Assembly (NCBI GenBank): GCA_020284085.1
Contig: JACEVL010000020.1
Coordinates: 1,635,001 to 1,699,000, forward strand
Source of the DNA: Aporrectodea caliginosa
Lineage: Eukaryota > Annelida > Clitellata > Crassiclitellata > Lumbricidae
Direction: 5' to 3'
Length of the DNA: 64,000 bases
In this document: one piece after another, positions 41,157 through 64,000 of the stretch
How the letters are laid out: each line of letters starts with the position of its first letter
Position numbering within the stretch: position 1 is the stretch's first letter
Notes under the pieces: model-generated
What the model was told of the DNA's origin: nothing
What the model saw: the letters and a program-made list of their open reading frames with translations, nothing else
Databases searched by the model: none
Translations under genes and position numbers: made by a program

Positions 41157-41705
41157 GCTTTAGTAACATTCCAGCTCATCATTTAGTCATTATAAAACTA
41201 CTGGTACACCCTTTTCGTAGAAGTACATCTGTGTTCTTCATTTTATGACGAGGAAATGATAGGTTATAATTGTGGAATAATTTTGGACTCTAAACGATAG
41301 ATTATCTATCAAATCAAGTCTGCAAGAGCCATGGGCCAAGGTTATAGAAGCAAAGACAGATTAATCATTAATTCATTATTTAATCATTAATTAATTAAAG
41401 GACAGATAATCAACTGAAAGACAGTTGTCTTAAAATCAACTGCAAGAACTTCACTGCAATCGGAGCTTAATTAACTGCATTTTAAAATTATAAATTTGTA
41501 GTTTAATTAATTAAATTTAATCAAAAAGAATTCAGTTGCCCGTCTACTTCCGATCGCACTACACAACAAACCTCATATTATAAGTGTTCGCGCCCAGCTC
41601 AACACCAAGTCCCGATAGAGAGCCATCGAAATCGTCTGCAAGACCTCCGTCTATGTCATCCGATTTGATATTTGCAAGCCAGTTATTCATTAAATTGTGC
41701 GACAT
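24520..41705 (-). CDS. tfcp2: CP2-family transcription factor (TFCP2/UBP1/LSF-like), complete, 18 exons
   Basis: Sequence-specific nuclear transcription factor of the grainyhead/CP2 superfamily, vertebrate TFCP2/UBP1 branch. Exons, 5' to 3' on the minus strand, run from 41572-41705 (ATG) to 24520-24575 (TAA). All 17 junctions agree in phase and the CDS is 2,271 nt (756 residues), against about 500-540 in human paralogues. The order is: conserved N-terminus ([15 protein letters not shown]), CP2 DNA-binding domain (about 138-330), a long Ser/Pro-rich linker with basic stretches, SAM-like domain (about 475-537), a second linker, and the C-terminal dimerisation domain (about 674-756). An upstream in-frame stop at 41730-41732 supports the ATG. 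The extra length lies in exons 2, 9-11 and 15. Two introns use GC donors. TFCP2 versus UBP1 versus TFCP2L1 cannot be assigned; it is probably the single pre-duplication orthologue. Confidence 0.95.
25010..25205 (-). mobile_element. tRNA-headed SINE, family 4
   Basis: The minus strand has a tRNA-like head (B box AGGTTTAAATCCC) and a body with CTGACCGTACA. Better copies are at 37690-37975 (+) and 32795-33055 (-), with partial ones at 36010-36180 (-), 43010-43215 (+), 26560-26720 (+) and 57170-57360 (+). Confidence 0.75.
25581..25632 (-). CDS. tfcp2: CP2 gene exon 17
   Basis: Encodes [17 protein letters not shown], matching VQNFQDESCFLFSTVK. The Phe and Cys of the vertebrate ESCF motif are changed. 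Donor GTCAGT, phase 1 out. Confidence 0.92.
25964..26225 (+). repeat. LINE-like 3' segment, copy A
   Basis: About 260 bp nearly identical in order to 29072-29345 (shared TCGACACAACTTGGCTCAGA), ending with TTGAAGGGG and an ATATAAAT tail. Both copies lie in introns of the CP2 gene. Confidence 0.85.
26262..26404 (-). CDS. tfcp2: CP2 gene exon 16 (dimerisation domain)
   Basis: Encodes [20 protein letters not shown] and GIYVLVTDL near its end, matching VYHAIYLEE...GIHILVSD of UBP1. An acceptor at 26405-26406 gives the right phase; a closer AG gives the wrong frame. Confidence 0.94.
26761..26823. mobile_element. 63-bp palindromic MITE, copy 2
   Basis: Near-identical to 23390-23452, starting CCCTTTAACGACGAG. 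It is preceded by TTAA, with TTAT on the other side, consistent with a decayed TTAA target duplication. Confidence 0.75.
26932..27288 (-). CDS. tfcp2: CP2 gene exon 15 (long Ser/Pro-rich linker)
   Basis: About 119 residues rich in Ser, Pro and Thr, with a basic KKQRMQ near the end. Phase 1 in and out, donor GTGAGA. The acceptor is probably at 27289-27290. An in-phase alternative at 27319-27320 would add 10 residues. Confidence 0.82.
27690..27890. repeat. TCTA/TCAA tetranucleotide repeat
   Basis: Imperfect TCTATCTA and ATCAATCA units in CP2 intron 14. No coding signal. Confidence 0.85.
27929..27981 (-). CDS. tfcp2: CP2 gene exon 14 (53 nt micro-exon)
   Basis: Encodes [18 protein letters not shown] across its edges, equivalent to SVRPRLTIYVCQ in vertebrates. 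Too short to show as a long ORF. It was found because it alone reconciles the phases of exons 13 and 15. Donor GTCAGT. Confidence 0.92.
28267..28357 (-). CDS. tfcp2: CP2 gene exon 13 (SAM-like domain, part 2)
   Basis: Encodes [20 protein letters not shown] and [11 protein letters not shown], the strongly conserved end of the SAM/pointed-like domain. Donor GTCTGT, phase 2 out. Confidence 0.97.
28759..28855 (-). CDS. tfcp2: CP2 gene exon 12 (SAM-like domain, part 1)
   Basis: Encodes [20 protein letters not shown] and [12 protein letters not shown], matching the WLL-x-NRFSSYTRLFSNF region of the family. Donor GTAGGA, phase 1 out. Confidence 0.94.
29072..29345 (+). repeat. LINE-like 3' segment, copy B
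   Basis: Partner of 25964-26225. It ends TTGAAGAGGCGCTATATAAA, the tail shared by many elements in this window. Confidence 0.85.
29429..29509 (-). CDS. tfcp2: CP2 gene exon 11 (basic stretch, GC donor)
   Basis: Encodes [15 protein letters not shown] and more. The SRKRPS cluster resembles a nuclear localisation signal and the KRTLPADYGDS-like position in UBP1. It ends GAG|GCAAGT. The alternative GT one base further in puts exon 12 in a frame with a stop. Confidence 0.82.
30185..30540. repeat. CCA/ACC-rich interrupted triplet repeat
   Basis: About 350 bp of CCACCA/CCATCA/CCTCCA triplets directly inside the donor of CP2 exon 10. Val/Gly-rich minus-strand frames here are artefacts. Confidence 0.88.
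30563..30638 (-). CDS. tfcp2: CP2 gene exon 10 (linker)
   Basis: Short Ser/Thr-rich exon ([19 protein letters not shown]). Phase 2 in, 0 out, donor GTATGT. Supported mainly by phase and splice sites. Confidence 0.75.
30690..31035. repeat. 19-bp minisatellite (GAGTGCTCCTAATTCCTTT)
   Basis: Imperfect 19-bp units with variants GTTCCTTATTCC. It lies in CP2 intron 9. Confidence 0.88.
31124..31356 (-). CDS. tfcp2: CP2 gene exon 9 (linker)
   Basis: Starts [20 protein letters not shown], then a Pro/Ala/Leu-rich linker. It exits in phase 2 at GTAAGA. It is lineage-specific, with little similarity to vertebrate linkers. Confidence 0.8.
31625..31666 (-). CDS. tfcp2: CP2 gene exon 8 (42 nt micro-exon)
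   Basis: Encodes [14 protein letters not shown], matching the family's KYQPSYDTTILTE block. Phase 0 in and out, donor GTTTGT. Confidence 0.93.
32447..32515 (-). CDS. tfcp2: CP2 gene exon 7 (GC donor)
   Basis: Encodes [20 protein letters not shown] then TEK, the basic end of the DNA-binding domain. The exon must end in phase 0 to join exon 8, and the boundary is AAG|GCAAGT, a consensus GC-AG donor. Confidence 0.93.
32628..32745 (-). mobile_element. tRNA-derived SINE, family 3 (3' part)
   Basis: Reverse-oriented tail and body of the family at 22943. A family 4 SINE follows directly at 32795-33055 in the same orientation. Confidence 0.75.
32795..33055 (-). mobile_element. tRNA-headed SINE, family 4
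   Basis: The minus strand begins GCTGCTCGATAATGTAGTGG and has B box GAGGTTCAAATCC. The body has CACTGTCAGTGGG and the end reads GTGCTAACACTTCATACCCA. It is almost complete and lies in CP2 intron 6. Confidence 0.8.
33164..33420 (-). CDS. tfcp2: CP2 gene exon 6 (core DNA-binding region)
   Basis: Encodes [40 protein letters not shown] and [10 protein letters not shown], the most conserved CP2 segment and expected DNA-contact region. Donor GTCAGT, phase 0 out. Confidence 0.97.
33870..33975 (-). CDS. tfcp2: CP2 gene exon 5
   Basis: Encodes [20 protein letters not shown] and [13 protein letters not shown], a hallmark block of the CP2 domain. Donor GTAAGC, phase 1 out. Confidence 0.96.
34641..35041. 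mobile_element. 401-bp MITE with TA target duplication
   Basis: The ends TGTGACCCAAGGGATCAAA and its inverse extend for about 40 bp with few mismatches, flanked by TA on both sides (34639-34640 and 35042-35043). The interior is AT-rich and non-coding. It is Tc1/mariner-like and lies in CP2 intron 4. Confidence 0.88.
35106..35173 (-). CDS. tfcp2: CP2 gene exon 4
   Basis: Encodes [20 protein letters not shown], continuing the CP2 domain. Donor GTGAGT, phase 0 out. Confidence 0.92.
35305..35520 (+). mobile_element. tRNA-derived SINE, family 2
   Basis: Head GGGGCGCGGTGGTGTAGGGG, B box GGTTCGAATCC, body ending GAAATCTTGAAGGGGCGCTA. It is 125 bp upstream (in transcript order) of CP2 exon 4. Confidence 0.9.
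35629..35705 (-). CDS. tfcp2: CP2 gene exon 3
   Basis: Encodes [15 protein letters not shown] and EETLTYLNQ, the start of the CP2 domain, very close to vertebrate UBP1. Donor GTCTGT, phase 1 out. Confidence 0.95.
36343..36621 (-). CDS. tfcp2: CP2 gene exon 2 (Ser/Thr-rich insert)
   Basis: Phase 2 to phase 2, donor GTCAGT. It adds about 93 residues ([20 protein letters not shown] onward) where vertebrate proteins have about 20 between the N-terminus and the FQYV start of the DNA-binding domain. The frame is open only in phase with both neighbours. Confidence 0.85.
37690..37975 (+). mobile_element. tRNA-headed SINE, family 4
   Basis: Head GGTGCTTGGTAGTGTACTAG, B box GAGTTCAAATCCC, body ACACTGACCGTACACTATCG, and end CTAAGAAAATGAAGTCGC onward. 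Confidence 0.82.
39055..39215 (+). mobile_element. tRNA-derived SINE, family 3
   Basis: Degenerate head, then the body CACCATCGATTGATGCCTGG and tail AGTGGTGCTTAATAAATGCA. Confidence 0.78.
40110..40660 (-). mobile_element. Two degenerate LINE reverse-transcriptase 3' fragments in tandem
   Basis: 40110-40345 and 40388-40660 are similar to each other and to 47284-47760 (shared order: CCTCAGGG, GCGTTAAA, TCCCAGGTC, TTGTTGAT). They are the decayed C-terminal end of a reverse-transcriptase ORF on the minus strand. Confidence 0.65.
40725..41121. mobile_element. 397-bp MITE with ~100-bp terminal inverted repeats
   Basis: Ends GCACTGGCTACGGAACCGTC in opposite orientation, matching for about 100 bp with only a few differences. 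Each arm contains GGAACCGTCC twice. It sits inside an ATT microsatellite; TATTATTAT on both sides could be a 9-bp target duplication but is ambiguous there. It lies in CP2 intron 1. Confidence 0.88.
41572..41705 (-). CDS. tfcp2: CP2 gene exon 1 (start)
   Basis: The ATG is at 41703-41705 in the context GAAAATGTCG. It encodes [17 protein letters not shown] and the conserved [20 protein letters not shown]. It exits in phase 2 at GTTTGT. Confidence 0.93.
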
Positions 41706-43382
41706 TTTCCCTCTTTCTCCTATTTCACTTTATAATGTTTTGGTAGCCATTACTATAACATAGACGACATATCAACAGTGATGCTTTTTAGTTACGTCAT
41801 TTGCACGTTCAGCGCCACCTAGACTACTTCCCTGTTCAGGTACCACGCTGACGGTTACGTTCGATCGGCCCACATTTTGCGTAAGTTCTGGAATTTCAAT
41901 CAAATGTCTTTAATTGGTCAATTATTAAACGGGACCTGTAAGGGTGTGCGGCGTATGAATGTTGTCTTACACGGTTACACCACTACATTTGTAATTTTAA
42001 GAAATAAATGTGAAATGTAAACAATTTTCTAATAGCAATCGCATGCATGATTTTCCTCATGTTCCTCGATCTTCCTCATGTTTTAGCCTAATGAACTGAT
42101 CGGGAAACATCCTACATCTTTATAATTATTATAATTAGGTCCATAGCCTGTGAAGATTGCTTTGCAGAGGCAGGAAACCACGGCGTTTCATGCAGTTGAT
42201 AGGCTGTCAACTGACAACTGACAACTGACGACTTTTTATTTCCAGAAGCACAATGCATATATATACAATTAACAACAATTATAACTTGACTATTACATAT
42301 CAGTGCATTGGCTAGGGAACAGGGAAGACCCAAAAGGGGCACAAGCCCCGCTTAATTAGGGTCACCCCTTTTTAACAATAATCATTTATGGCTGGTTAGT
42401 CAGTTGAAAGAAAGAAAGGTTCAACTCAATAATGTTCTTAACTAAATAATAACATTACAATTTACTAAGAATTTTTCGATTTTGACTTGATCATGACTTG
42501 CAATCTTACTGCGTACTTGTCAGTTAGAATTAATAAACGAATGTAAAAAATCACAGTAGAGTCTCGTAATACGTTGGACGGTTGGAGAATCAATTAGGTC
42601 TAAATTGCTTGAGTGAGATGTTTTCAGATATAATTATCTGTTTAGTTGTCTCGCGCTGTCTTCGCCAGGTGGCGTTTCCTTATGCCGCCAAACGTTGCCA
42701 GCCGCCCATATAGCGCCAAAAGTGCAGACACACAGACAGACACACATAATTATGGGACCCAAATGGGTTCCTAACGGGCCCCATATTGAATATTCCCAAA
42801 TGGGTCATATAGGCCTATGGGCAACATTGTCCCAGAGTGCGCGCGTTTCAAATAAGATTCGCATAGCCAAGGGCGTCGACACAGGAACAAGAGAAGCCGC
42901 GGCCCACTGAAAAATCTGAGGGACAGAAGTGGTTGTAGGTCCCCACTTTTGAGCCAAAAAAATTCGTGTATTGAATTTTTTGTACGGGTAACTTACGCAA
43001 CAGGACAGACGTTTGTTCCGAGATTTCTGCTCCACCTGCGCCCCCTAACCAACTCAGCTATAATGAGTGCACTGGCCGTATACTGTCGGTGGGTTGATCG
43101 GGCAGCGAGGGAGAAGACTGCATGGCCAATCACATATGCCGAGGCTCAGAAAATGAAAAATCTTCATTACCCGTGGCTGCCTCTCAGGCCACTCTTCTTC
43201 TGCTTCTTCTTCTAACTCAAGCGCTCGAGAGAAGTGAAATTTGAATGGACATTATTTTAGAAGCAACGTTTTAAAGATTTCATAGTTCTTTGTGTGGCTC
43301 TGATGTCTAGTAATATCTTCGTTGTTTCTGTTGGCCTATAGGCCTATATTAAACACCAACAGCAGCGTCGTACATGTATGTA

Positions 43383-43495
43383 AGCCACATGAAGCCCAGA
43401 TGGCCATATTTCCATATGGGCTTCAGATGTCCTACCGCATAAGCAGAGCAAATGAAGCTCAAATGAGAATGCTGTCATATGGGATTCATGTGGCT
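43383..43495. mobile_element. Small palindromic element (113 bp)
   Basis: Ends AGCCACATGAA in opposite orientation, with CCATATGGG-type internal palindromes. Likely a MITE; no clear target duplication. Confidence 0.5.
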
Positions 43496-43869
43496 CATAA
43501 CGTGACAGATTTATGCCTCCTTTCTCTGATCTAGCTTATACGTGTACTTTATCTGTCTTCATTTGAATCTCTGAACAACCCCTCTGACTCGACGTAGCGT
43601 TCGTGAACAAGCTTATCTTTAGAGTAGCCTACCATACATGTATAATGGTGTTCACAATTTCGTGACAATCATTCTCTCCTTTCACGCTCGCGAATCCATT
43701 ATATTATGTTTCCGGACCATCAGCTAGCATTACGAGTGCAGAATGGGTTGATGGCAAAACACAACCTGGGGAAATCATTTGACGCAATCCTTTGACAATA
43801 TGGATCCCTCCATAGGATCAACTGAATCAAAATCTTTTTTGCCTCCTATGTCCATGGGGGTCCAGCTCT

Positions 43870-44140
43870 GTGCCTCTTCTCGTACGCTAAATTGAAACTG
43901 TCAATCTACCGTCCTGCAGGGAGTTTCCGCAACGCAATTAAGCAAAACCGTGCATTCTCTGTGGTATGCGTGTTAGGGTTTGAAATGGCCTCCCTCGGGA
44001 GCTCTGCCTTTTCCCTGGATCATGCACTGACACGTTCTATGGCCATTTGAAAACTCGTCTCTTTGTCCGGGCTGCATAAGTTGGGAGCGCCTCTGGGTAG
44101 TTACCTCGAATGAGCGCAGTATAAATTATTGAATGAATGA
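43870..44140 (+). mobile_element. LINE 3' end fragment
   Basis: The decayed reverse-transcriptase C-terminus (GCATTCTCTGTGGTA region) is followed by GGGAGCGCCTCTGGGTAG, ending in a TGAA repeat. Confidence 0.7.
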
Positions 44141-44862
44141 ATGGTCAATATTCAAACGTTTAAGCGTCCTTCTTCGCGTTCTGCTTGCAAATTAAATCGA
44201 GACACGTTTTCATTTTTCAGCTGCAACTAAAAGTCGCACCCTTCTTTGATCGGCTTTGCGGACGCTTGCTGCATGTAGTCCACAGCAGTTTCTAAAGAGC
44301 TCTAGAAGACGGTGACACGTTATTTATTTAAACCTTAGGCTATATAAGGCGAATTGTTTACAAGATCAAGTCGCTACACCTTCAGATAGTAATACTATTC
44401 CGTTACAGATAATTTTAAACTCACATAATTCATGTAAATTATATATAATTATTTCCGTAAAGTATATGACATATATATATATATATATATACATATATAT
44501 ATACAATATACTGATACGATCTCCAATTGTCAATTCAGTCGACTATAATTATATACCTGCGATACACATAACTTGAATGAATGAAAATTACGTTGCTGGC
44601 ATCTCCATCAAATTTTATGGGCTCCCATGTGCCCCATATGAGAATGTGGATCCTATCAGGAAATGCTTGAAGGGACATTAATAAAAACTCATTAATAAAA
44701 ACACTTAAATAAATATTACGCATATCTAAGTAGTAAGTAAGTAACTTGCAACTGTCAAACCAGTCAACGACTTTGAGAAGACGCCTCTATCACCTTAGGC
44801 CTAATTTAGCGAATCACGATAGTCCATCCATGCAGTGGAAGGCATTTGAATATAGCCTACCA

Positions 44863-62572
<17,710 letters not shown>

Positions 62573-64000
62573 ATTCAGAAACCACTCCCTGTGAGCTCTT
62601 CAGCAATAGGAGACCGACGTGTGTTACTCTTCTCTCGCATTCATCCAAACCGAATTAGTCTCAAAATGGCATCGTACTGTAAAAGAACATAGGGCTGTTC
62701 CTAAACGGGATATCTGCACTACTTTGCATAGACAAAGCGAGCAAGTGGTATCTTGAAGCGAAGCTCTTGAGATAGATGCATCTGTAGTTTGCATCTGTTA
62801 GATGATTAACCCACATTTCGCTTTTAGTTTAGTGCATTATTACCGACGGCGTTGCTATTCACTGCAGAGATATAGCGTAGTACTGTGAACCTTTTTGAAG
62901 AATCCTGGTAACAAGTAATCTGACGATATTCTATCAACATGTCCATTATAAACCAAAGTCGTGCCGATATCATCCAACATGAACAACAGCTACTAACAGC
63001 CACAGACGAAAACAGTTCAGTGTTATCTATTGTTAATTATAAAAGCTCCACATAACAGAACCGCAACGGAACATCTTCGTTCGTAAGTATACTTTCCACT
63101 CCGTTCCCTTTCGTTGTCGATTCGGTGAATCCAAGACTTTGCAGTAACACGCTTGTTTTCCATTAACATCTAAATTTAGACGTTCCGGCCTGCTTCTTAT
63201 CTCGCTGATCTTTATCTCTCTCGCGCTCACACACAGTAAGTGTCGAGAGCCGCGGCGGATCCTTTGTGTCCGTCCGTAAATCTAACACGTTCCGACCGCA
63301 CCGACCGAGCGCCAAAGCACGACCAAGCGCAGACCAATTGCAGTGAAGTGTCGCGCGCGGCTTGTAAAGCGTCGAGCCCGGCGCGGTGCAATGATCGACA
63401 GCCCAGCCTGGCTACCGCAGAGCCCGGCGCGCACGCATCGCAGGTTGAAAGCCCGCTGCAAGGGTCCTGGCTAGCGGGTCGGGCGGGGTCCGAAAGGAAA
63501 TTAATAGCCGGCGGGTCGAGAGAGAAATGCGGGGTTGCCACCTGCGTTGATCGGTGCTGCGCTGGAGGGAGGGTGTCGTGTAAGCGATAGTTTTTGTCGT
63601 CAGTGTGGACGAAGCCTCGGGAGACGTGACGGGCCGAACAACCGATCGGCTTATTGGAAGGACGGCCCAGCGGGTAGGATGGATGGATTTGAACGGACCC
63701 GAGGCACGCACGTCGTGACGCCCTGAAAAGCAAAGATATTAACGCTGTATAGATTGAGGCTTTTGTGATGTGCGCTTAGACTATAATTGTACAGAAAGCA
63801 AGACAAACCATATAGGCTCACGGAGGACATACCGACATTTTCGTAGAGACCAACGCAGTCTCAAACACAAACCGCCTAACTAACTAAATCTCGTTTACAT
63901 AGGCCTGTGTTAATAGTCCACCCCTTTCTGATGTATTACCCTAAAGCGTATGATTTAAAAATTGACGGTAACAGCCTCAAAGGGCGATATGTGATTACCT
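62573..64000. other. Upstream region of the four-jointed gene, with GC/CpG-rich block at 63235-63720
   Basis: 62573-63230 is AT-neutral and probably 5' UTR or proximal upstream sequence. 63235-63720 is clearly richer in GC and CpG and open on both strands. A CpG-rich promoter or non-coding first exon for the minus-strand gene is plausible but not shown. 63730-64000 holds nothing I recognise. Confidence 0.45.

Larger units (their letters stand above)
36622..41571. other. CP2 gene intron 1 (4.95 kb)
   Basis: Contains the SINEs, LINE fragments and MITE listed separately, plus a GAT/TGA triplet stretch at 37185-37265. I see no conserved exon. Confidence 0.7.
41706..44862. other. Intergenic region between the CP2 gene and the four-jointed gene
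   Basis: About 3.2 kb upstream of the CP2 start codon and downstream of the four-jointed stop. It holds a family 4 SINE at 43010-43215, a small palindromic element at 43383-43495, a LINE tail at 43870-44140 and TA tracts near 44480. The CP2 promoter should lie just beyond 41705, but I see no clear core element. Confidence 0.6.

Noticed and set aside
63227..63733. 168-residue minus-strand ORF and overlapping + ORFs
   Set aside because: The GC-rich block is open in several frames by composition; the protein has no recognisable motif or supporting splice phase.

Overview
This is invertebrate animal nuclear DNA. It has small exons separated by large introns, many microsatellites and minisatellites, several tRNA-derived SINE families, LINE 3' ends and DNA transposons. 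There are no operons and no prokaryotic features. The two recognisable genes are a CP2-type transcription factor and a four-jointed-type Golgi kinase, which point to a bilaterian. The many short LINE and SINE tails suggest a marine deuterostome or lophotrochozoan, but I cannot fix the phylum from sequence alone.

Region 1 (1-18057, + strand) holds the 3' part of a large gene that I do not recognise. Nine exons can be chained because every splice phase agrees. They encode the C-terminal ~1,100 residues of a low-complexity, Ser/Pro/His-rich scaffold-like protein with one short coiled coil and a repeated DPYGPH motif in the last exon. Its introns are packed with CAT, CT, GT and CATA microsatellites and a 33-bp minisatellite.

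Region 2 (18058-24519) is the gap between two convergent genes. It contains a complete but internally deleted hAT transposon with an exact 8-bp target duplication, inserted in a LINE remnant, and a Tc1/mariner-type element with ~200-bp terminal inverted repeats and a broken transposase.

Region 3 (24520-41705, - strand) is a complete 18-exon TFCP2/UBP1-family gene (DNA-binding CP2 domain, SAM-like domain, dimerisation domain; about 756 residues). Region 4 (44863-62572, - strand) is a complete 5-exon four-jointed box kinase gene of 589 residues with a 13.2-kb first intron. The last 1.4 kb is its upstream region, part of it GC-rich.

Across the three genes I reconstruct 29 introns, of which three have GC rather than GT donors. 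Tandem repeats often start at or just inside 5' splice sites, in two cases carrying copies of the splice donor. These are the most distinctive signals here. I found no prokaryotic-type defence or mobile system.
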